A DNA stretch of 64,000 bases from Rhodoferax sp. (GCA_019449595.1 JAGRPL010000004.1:1-64000), one strand, 5' to 3'. Shown: positions 1 through 9,920, counted from the stretch's first letter. A program made the numbers and translations. The notes: a model not told the origin generated them from the sequence alone.

Positions 1-1
1 C

Positions 2-679
2 ATCAACGAGTCCAGCCGCAAGATCTCCGACATCATCAGCGTGATCGACGGCATTGCCTTTCAGACCAACATCCTGGCCCTGAACGCGGCCGTGGAAGCG
101 GCCCGCGCCGGCGAGCAGGGCCGCGGCTTTGCCGTGGTGGCCTCCGAAGTGCGCAGCCTGGCCGGACGCAGCGCCGAGGCCGCCAAGGAGATCAAGAACC
201 TCATTGGCGCCAGCGTGGAGCGGGTGGAGCACGGCACGGCCCTGGTGGACCAGGCCGGCATCACCATGACCGAGGTGGTCAGCAGCATCAAGCGGGTCAC
301 CGACATCATGGGCGAGATCAGCGCGGCCAGCAACGAGCAGGCCCTGGGTGTGACACAGGTGGGCGAGGCGGTGACACAGATGGACCAGGCCACGCAGCAG
401 AATGCGGCGCTGGTGGAGGAGATGGCGGCAGCGGCTTCCAGCCTGAAGGCCCAGGCGTTGGATCTGGTGCACACTGTCAGCGTGTTCAAGCTGGACGACG
501 GGAAGGCCGCCCGCCCGGCTGCCAAACCCCGCCCGCCGAGTGCGCTGGCGGCAGCGCGGAACCAGCCAGCGCTGGCCGCCCAAAAAACGCCGAAGAAAAT
601 CACCCCGGCACCTGCCTTGCAGGTTGCGCATGCGCGTGTGGAGAAGTCGGCGGCGGGTGATGAGTGGGAAACGTTCTGA
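2..679 (+). CDS. Methyl-accepting chemotaxis protein, C-terminal part (5' end outside window)
   Basis: The open frame runs in from the left edge (first full codon at base 2), so only the last 225 residues of a chemoreceptor are seen. The start of the fragment carries the conserved hairpin tip of the signalling domain ([19 protein letters not shown], then [19 protein letters not shown]), which contacts CheA and CheW. A heptad-rich coiled coil follows, then an Ala/Pro/Lys linker, and the protein ends in EWETF, the pentapeptide type that tethers the methyltransferase CheR and methylesterase CheB on high-abundance receptors. The ligand domain is outside the window, so the stimulus is unknown. The next gene, 69 bases downstream on the same strand, is a cyclic-di-GMP enzyme. 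Confidence 0.95.
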   Translation: MNESSRKISDIISVIDGIAFQTNILALNAAVEAARAGEQGRGFAVVASEVRSLAGRSAEAAKEIKNLIGASVERVEHGTALVDQAGITMTEVVSSIKRVTDIMGEISAASNEQALGVTQVGEAVTQMDQATQQNAALVEEMAAAASSLKAQALDLVHTVSVFKLDDGKAARPAAKPRPPSALAAARNQPALAAQKTPKKITPAPALQVAHARVEKSAAGDEWETF

Positions 680-747
680 CACAATTGAGGTAACGTGAAA
701 TGACTTGAACGGCGAGGCTTGGTGCCGGAGTCGGAAACAACACATAA

Positions 748-3700
748 ATGCGCCGCCTCATCGCCCTTGCTTTGACCGTCTGGTTGGCCCTGCTGGCGTT
801 GCCCGCGGGGGCCGAGGCGCCGTTGCGTTTGGGGGTTCTGGCCTTTCGCCCCAAGGTGCAGGCCGTGGCGCAATGGCAACCGCTGGCGACCTACCTCGGC
901 ACGGCGCTGGGGCGCCCCGTCAAATTGGTGGTGTATGACCTGGCCGAGCTGGAAATGGCGGTGGGGCAGAAGGAAGTGGATGTGGTGCTTACCAACCCGG
1001 GCCACTACGCTTTGCTGCAGCACCGGTTTGGCTTGTCGGCACCGCTGGCCACCCAGATCAACCAGGAGGGCCAGCATGGCCTGGCCTCGTTCGGCGGGGT
1101 GATCTTTACCCGCAGCGATGCCCAGAAAATCAACACCCTGTCCGACCTGGTGGGCCAGCGCATTGTGGTGACCAGCACCGATTTTCTGGGGGGCTACCAG
1201 ATGCAGGCCTTCGAGATGCTGGAAGAAGGGTTGCCCCTGCCGGCTCCCGAGAAACTGCTCACCACCGGCATGCCGCAGGATCTTCCGGTGCAAGCCGTCC
1301 TGGCAGGGCGCGCCGACGTCGGCTTTGTGCGTACCGGTGTGCTCGAGGCCATGGCACACGAGGGCAAGCTGGACTTGGGGCGCATCAAGGTCATCAACCA
1401 GCAGGCATTGCCGTCCTTTCCCTATGTGAGTTCCACCCGGCTGTACCCGGAATGGCCGGTGGCAGTGGTGGAGCCGGTGGACGATGTGCTCGCCCGCCGG
1501 CTGGCCGTGGCCCTGTTGTCGCTCCCCACCGACAGTGCTGCCGCCCGGGGTGCGGGCATTCGCGGGTTTACCACGCCGGCCAACTACGCCGGCGTCGAAC
1601 GGCTGTTGCACACGCTGCGCCTGCCGCCCTTTGATGTGACGCCCGAAATCACGCTCGCCGACCTGTGGAAGAAATACGCCGGCTGGATCGTGGCCACGGG
1701 GTGGCTGGGGCTGCTGCTGGCAGGCATGGCGGTGCGCCTGCTGTTCCAGAAGCGGGCCTTGCAGCAGAGCCGGGCGCGTTACCGCCAGGAAAGCCAGCGT
1801 CTGGCAGAGGTCATCTGGGCCACCCATATCGGGACCTGGGAGTGGAATGTGCAGACGGGCAGCATGGTGGTCAATACCCGCTGGGCCGAAATCATCGGGT
1901 GCACGCTGGATGAGCTGGCGCCGATCAGCGCCGACCTCTGGAAGCGGTACATGCAGCCCGATGACTTTGAACGCTCCAATGCCTTGGTAGAGCGCTGCTT
2001 TCGCCGCGAGGTGGAAACCTACGAGTGCGAGATCCGGATGCGCCACAAGCAGGGCAATTGGGTCTGGGTACTCAGCCGGGGACGGGTCGTCGAGTGGCAG
2101 GACGACGGCAAACCCTTGCGCATGTCGGGAACCCTGATCGATATTGCTGAGCGCAAGGAGGTGGAGCTGGCCCTGCAGACCGCGACCGACGACCTGGCCG
2201 GCCGCGAAGCCCTGCTCAAGCAGATTCTGGACACCTCCAGCGTGGCCATTTTCCTGGTTGGCAAGGATGGGCGCATCATGCACGCCAACCAGCGCATGGC
2301 CGACATGTTCGGCATCCCGCTGGCGACCCTGCTCGGCAAGGAATACGTGGAGCTGATCCACCCGTCCGAGCGCGAGGCCGGGCGCCAGTCCATGCTGGCA
2401 CTGCTCGACAGCCAGGTCCCGTTGGTGGATCTGGAGCGCCGCTACTGGCATACCGATGGCACGGAGTTCTGGGGCCATCTGACTGGAAAGCGTTTTCGGG
2501 GCGACCGGGAAGACGGGTATCGCCTGCTGGGTGTGATTGGCGACATCACCGCCCGCAAACAGGCCGAGTTGCGCGAACAGCACCACCGCCAGGTGCTGGC
2601 CATGCTGGCCGAAAAGGCCCCGCTGCCCGACGTGCTCCAGGCCATTGCCCGCAACATAGAGAGCATCAATCGGGCCCACCTGTGCAGCATCCTGCTGCTG
2701 GACGAGGAGGGGCAGACCCTGCGCCTGGGGGCGGCGCCCAGCCTGCCTGCACAATACCTGCAGACGCTGGACGGACTGTCCGTCGGCCCGGATGCGGGCC
2801 TGTGCGGCACCGTGGCATTTACCGGCGAGCCCCTGGTGGTGGACGACATGGAGCACCACGCGGCGTGGTCGCCCCGTGTTTATTTCGCGCGTCAGGCGGG
2901 GCTGCGCGCGTACTGGTCTTCGCCCATTCGCTCCGCGCAGGGCAAGGTGCTGGGAACGTTCGCCATTTACCTGCGCTACGCCAGCCAGCCAACACCCGAG
3001 GACCGGCACTGGATGGAGGACGAAGCGCGCCTGATTGCCCTGGCCATCGAGAAAACCGCGGACGAGGCGCGGCTGCAGTTGGCAGCCAGCGTATTCACCC
3101 ATGTGCGCGAGGGCATCACCATTGCCGACATCAATGGCTCGATTCTCGAGGTGAACGACACCTTCACCCAGATCACGGGGTACAGCCGTGAAGAAGTGAT
3201 GGGGCGCAACCCGCGCATCCTGAGCTCCGGCCGGCAAGGGCCCGAGTTCTACCAGGCCATGTGGGGCGCGCTGACGGACAAGGGCTACTGGTCGGGTGAA
3301 ATCTGGAACCGGCGCAAGAACGGCGAGGTGTATGCGCAGTTGCTCACCATCAGCGCGATGCGCGATGCACAGGGTGTGGTGCAGAACTACGTTGCGGTGT
3401 TCATGGACATCATGCCGATGAAGGCGCAGCAGCTGCAACTGGAGCACATTGCCCACTTTGACGCCTTGACGGGCCTGCCCAACCGTGTGCTGCTAGGAGA
3501 CCGCCTGCAGCACGCCATGGCCCAGGCGCAGCGGCGCGACCGCGCACTGGCCGTGGCCTTCCTCGACCTGGACGGGTTCAAGGTGGTCAACGACATGCAC
3601 GGCCATAACGTCGGGGACCAGTTGCTGGTCACGGTGGCACAGCGCATGAAGTCCGCGCTGCGCGAAGGCGACACTCTGGCGCGCATTGGCGGCGATGAGT

Positions 3701-4755
3701 TCGTGGCCGTGCTGGTGGACCTGAACGAAACGCGCGAGAGTGAGCTGGTGCTGGAGCGCCTGTTGCACGCCGCAGCCGATCCGGTCACGGTGGAGGACGC
3801 CGTCATGCAGGTGTCCGTCAGCATTGGCGTGACGCTGTATCCGCAGGACGATGTGGACGCCGACCAGTTGATACGCCACGCCGACCAGGCGATGTACCTG
3901 GCCAAGCAGGCTGGCAGGAACCGCTACCACCTGTTCGATGTGGCCAATGCGGTTGCGGTCAAGACCCGGCGCGAGAGCCTGGGACACATCCAGCGCGGGC
4001 TCGAACAGCGCGAGTTTGTCCTGTATTACCAGCCCAAGGTGAACATGGTGACGGGCGAGGTCGTTGGTGCGGAGGCGCTGATCCGCTGGCAGCACCCCGA
4101 GCGCGGCCTGCTGTCACCCGCGGCGTTCCTGTCGGTCATCGAGAACCACTCCCTGAGCGTGGCTGTGGGAGAGTGGGTCATTGAAACGGCGCTGTCCCAG
4201 ATGACCCAGTGGCGCGCCATGGGCCTGCACATTCCGGTCAGCGTCAACATCGGTGCCTACCAGCTGCAACGGGCCAATTTCAGCGGCCGGCTGTTCGAGA
4301 TGCTGGGGCGGTACTCCGACCTGCCGCCGGGCAGCCTGGAGCTGGAGGTGCTGGAAACCAGCGCCATGGAAGACATCGGGCAGGTATCGCAAGTCATGCG
4401 CACCTGCCACGCCATGGGCGTGGGCTTTGCACTGGACGATTTCGGCACGGGGTATTCCTCCTTGACGTACCTCAAGAATCTGCCGGCCGAGGTGCTCAAG
4501 ATTGACCAGAGCTTTGTGCGCGACATGTTGCGCTACCCGGATGACCTGGCGATCGTCCAGAGCGTCATTGATCTGGCCCGTGCGTTTGGCCGCTCGGTGA
4601 TTGCCGAAGGCGTCGAAACGGCGGCGCATGGGCAGCGTCTGCAGGCCATGGGCTGCCATCTGGCGCAGGGCTACGGCATTGCCCGGCCGATGCCAGCACA
4701 GGATTTTCCCGGATGGGCCGAGCGCTGGCACACCGCTCCGACCTGGACGGCGTGA
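748..4755 (+). CDS. Periplasmic-binding-domain / PAS / GAF sensor with GGDEF and EAL domains
   Basis: A 1335-residue cyclic-di-GMP signalling protein. Order: signal peptide (about 1-24), a PhnD-like phosphate/phosphonate-type periplasmic binding domain (about 25-290), one transmembrane segment (about 312-334), two PAS domains (about 350-620), a GAF domain (about 630-770), a third PAS (about 775-895), GGDEF and EAL. The cyclase signature GGDEF is intact at 981-985, with a RxxD inhibitory site five residues before it. The phosphodiesterase keeps EAL at 1109-1111 and the DDFGTGYSSL loop at 1230 onward, so both activities are possible. ATG 748 is preceded by GGAG about 17 bases upstream. The binding domain suggests that a small anionic solute or its carrier state is sensed in the periplasm; the ligand is not known. 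Confidence 0.93.
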   Translation: MRRLIALALTVWLALLALPAGAEAPLRLGVLAFRPKVQAVAQWQPLATYLGTALGRPVKLVVYDLAELEMAVGQKEVDVVLTNPGHYALLQHRFGLSAPLATQINQEGQHGLASFGGVIFTRSDAQKINTLSDLVGQRIVVTSTDFLGGYQMQAFEMLEEGLPLPAPEKLLTTGMPQDLPVQAVLAGRADVGFVRTGVLEAMAHEGKLDLGRIKVINQQALPSFPYVSSTRLYPEWPVAVVEPVDDVLARRLAVALLSLPTDSAAARGAGIRGFTTPANYAGVERLLHTLRLPPFDVTPEITLADLWKKYAGWIVATGWLGLLLAGMAVRLLFQKRALQQSRARYRQESQRLAEVIWATHIGTWEWNVQTGSMVVNTRWAEIIGCTLDELAPISADLWKRYMQPDDFERSNALVERCFRREVETYECEIRMRHKQGNWVWVLSRGRVVEWQDDGKPLRMSGTLIDIAERKEVELALQTATDDLAGREALLKQILDTSSVAIFLVGKDGRIMHANQRMADMFGIPLATLLGKEYVELIHPSEREAGRQSMLALLDSQVPLVDLERRYWHTDGTEFWGHLTGKRFRGDREDGYRLLGVIGDITARKQAELREQHHRQVLAMLAEKAPLPDVLQAIARNIESINRAHLCSILLLDEEGQTLRLGAAPSLPAQYLQTLDGLSVGPDAGLCGTVAFTGEPLVVDDMEHHAAWSPRVYFARQAGLRAYWSSPIRSAQGKVLGTFAIYLRYASQPTPEDRHWMEDEARLIALAIEKTADEARLQLAASVFTHVREGITIADINGSILEVNDTFTQITGYSREEVMGRNPRILSSGRQGPEFYQAMWGALTDKGYWSGEIWNRRKNGEVYAQLLTISAMRDAQGVVQNYVAVFMDIMPMKAQQLQLEHIAHFDALTGLPNRVLLGDRLQHAMAQAQRRDRALAVAFLDLDGFKVVNDMHGHNVGDQLLVTVAQRMKSALREGDTLARIGGDEFVAVLVDLNETRESELVLERLLHAAADPVTVEDAVMQVSVSIGVTLYPQDDVDADQLIRHADQAMYLAKQAGRNRYHLFDVANAVAVKTRRESLGHIQRGLEQREFVLYYQPKVNMVTGEVVGAEALIRWQHPERGLLSPAAFLSVIENHSLSVAVGEWVIETALSQMTQWRAMGLHIPVSVNIGAYQLQRANFSGRLFEMLGRYSDLPPGSLELEVLETSAMEDIGQVSQVMRTCHAMGVGFALDDFGTGYSSLTYLKNLPAEVLKIDQSFVRDMLRYPDDLAIVQSVIDLARAFGRSVIAEGVETAAHGQRLQAMGCHLAQGYGIARPMPAQDFPGWAERWHTAPTWTA

Positions 4756-5073
4756 GGGTATTTGGTCGGCCCCTTTGCCGGACTTTGGAACGAAAAACGA
4801 CCCCAGCCACCGTATCTATTGCGTGGGTAGCTATCAATTGTGTAGTGAACGCCGCGGGTGGACCGGCGGGGCGTTGCAGCCCTCTGGCGAACATCGTGGT
4901 TGGGAAAATACACAGGCATAAAATCACGCTCCGAATGCCGACGCCGGCAGGGCCAAACCGGCGCCGGCAGGGCAAAATGCTGTTTGGTGATCCATTCGGT
5001 CAAGACAAGAATTAATGCAATGGCTGCTGGGGGGAGTGTGTGCCCCTCGACGCTTATCTGAGGACCCCACAAC
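4756..5073. other. Intergenic region upstream of nrdJ
   Basis: This 318-base stretch holds no convincing gene. It contains a copy of the dispersed short repeat (about 4797-4850, minus orientation) and two 12-base direct copies of CGCCGGCAGGGC at 4942-4953 and 4962-4973, exactly 20 bases apart, which could be an operator. I looked for a cobalamin riboswitch because the next gene needs adenosylcobalamin, and saw none. I saw no clear NrdR or FNR box either. Confidence 0.6.
4797..4850 (-). repeat. Dispersed short repeat, copy 1 (intergenic)
   Basis: Read on the minus strand this segment contains TTGATAGCTACCCACGCAAT followed by AGATACGG, matching the family core TAGCTGCYTGCGCA and its tail. It lies between the GGDEF-EAL gene and nrdJ. 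Confidence 0.7.
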
Positions 5074-7518
5074 ATGAAACGTGACCAATTTTCCCGCCCC
5101 CAGGACCTGATGGACATCCAGCCCATCAGCCACGACGTACTGACCGAAAAATACCTCAAGCCCGGCGAATCCAGTATCGATGACCTGTACCGCCGCGTGG
5201 CGGGGGCCCTGGCTTCGGTCGAGGCCGAGGCGGATCGCGCCAAGTACGAAGCGATCTTTCTGGAAAACCTGTACGCCGGTGCCATTGGCGCCGGGCGCAT
5301 CATGAGCGCGGCCGGAACCGCCATCCAGGCCACCCTGATCAACTGCTTTGTGCAGCCGGTGGGCGACTGCATCCAGGGCGTGGACGACGAGGGCTACCCC
5401 GGCATCTATGAAGCCCTGCGCGAGGCGGCCGAGACCATGCGCCGCGGTGGTGGTGTGGGCTACGACTTCTCCCGCATTCGCCCACGTGGCGCGGCGGTCA
5501 AGGGCACGGCGTCCATGGCTTCGGGCCCCTGCAGTTACATCAATGTGTTCGACCAGTCCTGCTCCACCGTGGAGAGCGCCGGTGCACGCCGCGGCGCGCA
5601 GATGGGCGTTCTGCGCATCGACCACCCGGACGTGCAGGAATTCATCACGGCCAAGCGCACTCCGGGACGCTGGAACAACTTCAACGTGTCTGTGGGCGTG
5701 TCCGACGCCTTCATGCAGGCACTGACGGATGACCAGCCCTGGGAGCTGGTGCATGCTGCCAAGCCCGGCGCCACACTGATGGCCAAGGGCGCGTTCCAGC
5801 GCGCCGATGGCATGTGGGTCTACCAGACGCTGGCCGCGCGGGACCTGTGGGACATCGTGATGCATTCCACCTACGACTTCGCCGAGCCGGGCATCCTGTT
5901 CCTGGACCACATCAACGAAGACAACAACCTGCGTTACTGCGAGTCGATCTCCGCCACCAATCCCTGTGGCGAACAGCCGCTGCCGCCGTATGGCTGCTGC
6001 GACCTGGGTCCCATCATCCTGCCGCGTTTCGTGCGCAACCCCTTCGGCTTTGCCGGAACCCCGACTTTCGATTTCGAAGCCTTCGAAAAGACGGTCGCCA
6101 CCCAGGTGCGGGCACTGGACAACGTGCTGGACGTAACGTTCTGGCCGCTGGAGCAGCAGCGCGCCGAGTCGGCCGCCAAGCGCCGCATCGGCGTGGGCTT
6201 CACCGGCATGGGCAACGTGCTGGCCATGCTGTGCCTACGCTACGACGCCGCCGAGGGGCGCGAGATGGCCGCCCGCATTGCCGTGTCCATGCGCGATGCC
6301 GCGTATACCGCGTCGGTTGCGCTGGCGCGTGAAAAAGGGAAGTTCCCCAAGTTCGACGCCGAGGGCTACCTGGCTCCCGGCACCTTCGCCAGCCGTCTGC
6401 CGGCGGCCCTGCAGCAGTCCATCCGCAAGCATGGCATCCGCAACAGCCACCTGCTGTCGATCGCGCCCACCGGAACGGTCAGCCTGGCCTTTGCCGACAA
6501 CGCCTCCAACGGAATTGAGCCAGCGTTCTCCTGGATGTACAAGCGCAAGAAGCGCGAGGCCGATGGCAGCTCCAGCGAGTACTCGGTGGAAGACCACGCC
6601 TGGCGCCTGTACCGGGAACTGGGCGGCGATGTCAACAACCTGCCCGACTACTTCATCTCGGCGCTGGACATGTCCGCGTCCAGCCACATCGGCATGATGG
6701 AAGCGGTGCAGCCCTTTGTGGATACCGCCATCTCCAAGACGGTCAACGTGCCGGCCGACTACGCCTACGAAGACTTCAAGGGCCTGTACCAGCAAGCCTG
6801 GCGCGCTCGCCTCAAGGGGCTGGCCACCTACCGGCCCAATGCCATCCTGGGTTCCGTGCTGTCGGTGGAGAGCGCTCCGGCGGCCGCTGCTGCTGCACCG
6901 GCGCCGGTCATCGACCCCATGCGCACGGTGATCGAGAGCCGCCCCAAAGGCGCGCTGTCGGCCGTGGCGGAAAAGGTGGAGTACTGGACGCACGAGGGCC
7001 ACAAGACGCTGTACCTGCTGGTGTCCTTCCTGCCCGTACCCACCGCCGACGGCAAGGGCACGGTCGACCGTGCCATCGAGTTCTTCATGCCCGTGGGCCA
7101 AAGCGGCGAGTCCCAGCAATGGATGACGTCGAGCATGCGCCTGCTGTCGCTGGCCGCGCGCGGCGGTTTCCTGGAGCGTGCCCTCAGCGACATGCGCAAG
7201 GTGGCCTGGGACCGCGGTCCGGTGCGCCTGGGAACACACCAGAAGGAAGACGGAACCCGCGTGCCCATGTGGCACGACTCCGAAGTGGCCGCGGTGGCCT
7301 ATGCCATCCAGAACATTCTGGCCCAGCGCGCTGCCAGCACACGGGAGTCCGGTGCTGTGGTTGCGCCCGCGCTGACGCAGGAAAACATTCCGGCGACCGC
7401 CGGCGGCCCTCCCATCATGGCGGGCAAGAAGTGCAGTGAGTGCGGTGCCCACGCGGTGATCCGCAAGGACGGTTGTGACTATTGCACCCAGTGCGGGCAT
7501 TTGGGAAGCTGTGGATGA
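5074..7518 (+). CDS. nrdJ: Adenosylcobalamin-dependent (class II) ribonucleoside reductase
   Basis: An 814-residue class II ribonucleotide reductase, which makes deoxyribonucleotides with adenosylcobalamin and therefore works with or without oxygen. Diagnostic segments are the substrate-site cysteine in INCFVQP, the active-site loop NPCGEQPLPPYGCCDLG, the phosphate-binding segment APTGTVSLAFADNASNGIEP, and a C-terminal zinc ribbon (CSEC...CDYCTQC) ending in SCG, which carries the redox-active cysteines. No N-terminal ATP cone is visible. The gene opens a plus-strand cluster and its stop codon overlaps the next start (ATGA). A short accessory protein of a type often annotated with ribonucleotide reductase lies downstream at 9515. 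Confidence 0.95.
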   Translation: MKRDQFSRPQDLMDIQPISHDVLTEKYLKPGESSIDDLYRRVAGALASVEAEADRAKYEAIFLENLYAGAIGAGRIMSAAGTAIQATLINCFVQPVGDCIQGVDDEGYPGIYEALREAAETMRRGGGVGYDFSRIRPRGAAVKGTASMASGPCSYINVFDQSCSTVESAGARRGAQMGVLRIDHPDVQEFITAKRTPGRWNNFNVSVGVSDAFMQALTDDQPWELVHAAKPGATLMAKGAFQRADGMWVYQTLAARDLWDIVMHSTYDFAEPGILFLDHINEDNNLRYCESISATNPCGEQPLPPYGCCDLGPIILPRFVRNPFGFAGTPTFDFEAFEKTVATQVRALDNVLDVTFWPLEQQRAESAAKRRIGVGFTGMGNVLAMLCLRYDAAEGREMAARIAVSMRDAAYTASVALAREKGKFPKFDAEGYLAPGTFASRLPAALQQSIRKHGIRNSHLLSIAPTGTVSLAFADNASNGIEPAFSWMYKRKKREADGSSSEYSVEDHAWRLYRELGGDVNNLPDYFISALDMSASSHIGMMEAVQPFVDTAISKTVNVPADYAYEDFKGLYQQAWRARLKGLATYRPNAILGSVLSVESAPAAAAAAPAPVIDPMRTVIESRPKGALSAVAEKVEYWTHEGHKTLYLLVSFLPVPTADGKGTVDRAIEFFMPVGQSGESQQWMTSSMRLLSLAARGGFLERALSDMRKVAWDRGPVRLGTHQKEDGTRVPMWHDSEVAAVAYAIQNILAQRAASTRESGAVVAPALTQENIPATAGGPPIMAGKKCSECGAHAVIRKDGCDYCTQCGHLGSCG

Positions 7519-8837
7519 CCCAGCGCCCCGTCATCCCGTTGCGGGTGACCAAAGGCAAACCTTCCGCTGAGGCGTTGGCGGCGCTGGACCGCCGCTGGCG
7601 CGCACGCTACCTGTTGCTGGCGCCGCACCGGCTGGGTTTTTTCCTGGCCATGGTGGTGCTGGTCATTTCCGGCGCCTGGTGGGCGCTGGTGCAACTCGAC
7701 CGCGTCAGCGCCGCGGTGACCCTGCCCTACGCCCTGTCACCCACGCTGGTCCATGCCGCGGTCATGACGTTTGGCTTCATTCCGCTGTTCTTCTCGGGGT
7801 TCCTGTTCACGGCGGGTCCCAAGTGGCTGGGCGTGCAAGCGCCGGAGGCCAGCCAGCTGCGTGCCCCCCTGCTCCTGCAGACGGCGGGCTGGCTGCTGTG
7901 GGTCAGCGGTGCGCACGTGCACCTGCTGTTGGCGCTGGGGGGCTTGGTCCTGGCCTGGAGCGGTTTGACCTACATGACGTGGCTGTTCTGGCGCCTCATC
8001 CGGGCCAGCACCGTGGAAGACCGCCTGCATGCCCGCACCATCGGCGTGGCGTGCCTCATCGGCTGCGTGAGCCTGGCCGGCGTGGCGCTCAGCCTGTGGC
8101 TGGACGCTTCCGCAACGGCCCTGGCCTGTGTTCTCACCGGTTTGTGGGGGTTCGTGGTGGTCGTGTATGTGTCGGTGGCGCACCGCATGCTGCCGTTTTT
8201 CACCTCCAGCGCCATGCCGTTCATCACCGCGTGGCGCCCCTTCTGGGCCCTGGGGTTGATGCTGGCCACCGCCGGCCTGGAGGTGTTGGCCGTCTGGGTC
8301 GATAGGGCGGGGCCGCTGCCGGGGGCGCTGGCTGGTGCCTGGCTGCTGGCGCGCGGGGTGCTGGAGTTGCTCTCGGGCGGCGTGCTGTTGTGGCTGGCTG
8401 TGGTCTGGGGCTTGATGCAAAGCCTCAAGAACCGCCTGCTGGCCATGCTGCACATCGGGTTCCTGTGGCTCGGGCTGGCCATGGTCCTGGGCGGCGCTGC
8501 GCAGTTGCTGAGCTGGCTGCAAGGGGCTCCGGTGCTGTTTCTGGGCGCACTGCATGCGCTCACCATGGGCTGCCTCGCCTCGCTGATGCTGGCCATGGTC
8601 ACCCGGGTGTCCTGCGGCCACAGTGGCCGTCCGCTGGTGGCCGACAACACCGTCTGGGTGCTGTTCTGGATGCTGCAGATTGCCACGCTGCTGCGCATTA
8701 CCGCGGCGGCGCAAGGGTTGCTGGCCGGGGGCCTGCTGTTGACCGCCGCGCTGTTGTGGACCACCATCATGGCGGTGTGGGGCGTGCGCCTGGCGGGCTG
8801 GTACGGGCGTCTGCGGGCCGATGGGCGTGCGGGCTGA
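7515..8837 (+). CDS. NnrS family heme/copper membrane protein
   Basis: A 440-residue integral membrane protein with about twelve hydrophobic helices. The opening PHRLGFFLA and the internal HRMLPFFTSSAMP are characteristic of NnrS, a protein linked to nitric-oxide stress and to iron pools under denitrifying conditions. I place the start at ATG 7515, overlapping the nrdJ stop by four bases; an upstream in-frame ATG at 7482 would overlap nrdJ much further. The context of oxygen-independent ribonucleotide reductase, nitroreductase and hemerythrin fits a low-oxygen or NO response. The exact biochemical role of NnrS is not settled. Confidence 0.9.
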   Translation: MTQRPVIPLRVTKGKPSAEALAALDRRWRARYLLLAPHRLGFFLAMVVLVISGAWWALVQLDRVSAAVTLPYALSPTLVHAAVMTFGFIPLFFSGFLFTAGPKWLGVQAPEASQLRAPLLLQTAGWLLWVSGAHVHLLLALGGLVLAWSGLTYMTWLFWRLIRASTVEDRLHARTIGVACLIGCVSLAGVALSLWLDASATALACVLTGLWGFVVVVYVSVAHRMLPFFTSSAMPFITAWRPFWALGLMLATAGLEVLAVWVDRAGPLPGALAGAWLLARGVLELLSGGVLLWLAVVWGLMQSLKNRLLAMLHIGFLWLGLAMVLGGAAQLLSWLQGAPVLFLGALHALTMGCLASLMLAMVTRVSCGHSGRPLVADNTVWVLFWMLQIATLLRITAAAQGLLAGGLLLTAALLWTTIMAVWGVRLAGWYGRLRADGRAG

Positions 8838-8850
8838 AGGAGGTGGCGTG

Positions 8851-9450
8851 ATGTCTGGCAACGATCTGGCAGTGATGGCAGCGGAACTCATGCAGTCGCG
8901 CCAAACCATCTTGCCCAAGCGCCTGGTTGCGCCCGGGCCGCAGGGCGAACACCTGCGCGCCATCCTGGACGCGGCGGCTTCCGCCCCCGACCACGGGCAG
9001 TTGTTGCCCTGGCGGTTCATTGCGGTGCCGCAGGAGGCGCGCGCGCCTCTGGCACAGGTCTTTGGAGACGCCCTGCTGGAGCGCGACGCCTATGCCACCC
9101 CCGAGCAGGTGGCACAGGCGCAGGAAAAAGCCTATCGCTCGCCGCTGCTGCTGCTCGTAGTGGTGGACGGCGAGCGGGGTGACCCCGAGATCGATTTGTA
9201 CGAGCGCATGGTCTCGACCGGCTGTGCCGTGCAGAACATGCTGCTCATGGCCACGGCGCTGGGTTACGGCTCGGCGCTGACCAGCGGCAAGGCCCTGAAG
9301 TCGGCCGGGTTCCGCACGCTGTTCGGTCTGGCCGACGGTGAGCACGCCCTGTGTTTCATCAGCGTGGGAACCGTGCTGTCGCGCAAGAGCCGGCGCCAGC
9401 GGCCGGCGGCGGCGGACTACGTGAGCACCCTGGACGTCAAAGGGTTATGA
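8851..9450 (+). CDS. Nitroreductase family flavoprotein
   Basis: A 199-residue FMN-dependent nitroreductase-fold protein. The N-terminal part has the family pattern RxxxPKRLVAPGP followed by AAASAPDHGQLLPWRF, which forms the flavin phosphate site; the C-terminal part has the usual GTVLSRKSRRQRP end. ATG 8851 is favoured because a strong AAGGAGG lies at 8837-8843, immediately after the nnrS stop. The substrate is unknown. It is co-transcribed by position with nnrS. Confidence 0.9.
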   Translation: MSGNDLAVMAAELMQSRQTILPKRLVAPGPQGEHLRAILDAAASAPDHGQLLPWRFIAVPQEARAPLAQVFGDALLERDAYATPEQVAQAQEKAYRSPLLLLVVVDGERGDPEIDLYERMVSTGCAVQNMLLMATALGYGSALTSGKALKSAGFRTLFGLADGEHALCFISVGTVLSRKSRRQRPAAADYVSTLDVKGL

Positions 9451-9514
9451 CGGCCGGGTTCTAATTCTGTTTTTTGGCGTGTGGATAGCGCCCGTTTCTT
9501 TATCTGGATACACC

Positions 9515-9919
9515 ATGGACATTTCAAGTTTTGACGACCTGCTGCAGGCCGCCCGCTACCAGCCGCTGCCCCAGCGTCTGCTGTTTGTGTTTGCCGGCGT
9601 GGAACTCCCCGACGAAGCCACCCCCGAGCAACGCGCGCGCTTTGAGGCAGGCGAGGGCGGCGCGCTGGTGCCGGTGATGTGCGTGGACAAGAGCCCGCAG
9701 GAACTCGACTCGTTTGAGATCCTGGTGCAGGAAGCCAGCCAGTTCGGCCAGCCCTGGGGCATGGTGTTTGCCGCCGCCGTGTCGGGTTCACCCGGCGAGC
9801 CGCCGACCAGCGAAGAAGCCGAGAAGGCGCTGGAGCGCATGGTCGAGTCCATCAAGCAGGGCGACATTGGCGCCTACATTCCGTTCGACCGGCGCGGGCA
9901 GCCCGTCAATATCGGCTGA
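9515..9919 (+). CDS. Small conserved protein associated with class II ribonucleotide reductase
   Basis: A 134-residue acidic soluble protein beginning MDISSFDDLLQAA and containing LLFVFAGVELP and GALVPVMCVDKSP. I recognise it as the short Burkholderiales protein usually labelled 'ribonucleotide reductase subunit alpha', although it has no catalytic domain of a reductase. The label appears to come from gene neighbourhood; nrdJ is four genes upstream here too. Its real function is unknown. ATG 9515 is chosen over an upstream in-frame codon because the conserved N-terminus begins there. Confidence 0.75.
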   Translation: MDISSFDDLLQAARYQPLPQRLLFVFAGVELPDEATPEQRARFEAGEGGALVPVMCVDKSPQELDSFEILVQEASQFGQPWGMVFAAAVSGSPGEPPTSEEAEKALERMVESIKQGDIGAYIPFDRRGQPVNIG

Positions 9920-9920
9920 C

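Noticed and set aside
61-3456. Long minus-strand open frame of more than 1100 codons
   Set aside because: It is antisense to the chemoreceptor and the GGDEF-EAL gene, has a His/Arg/Gln-rich composition typical of reversed high-GC coding sequence, and shows no recognisable domain.
4756-5073. Cobalamin riboswitch before the B12-dependent reductase
   Set aside because: No B12-box-like sequence or matching stem pattern was found in the intergenic region.
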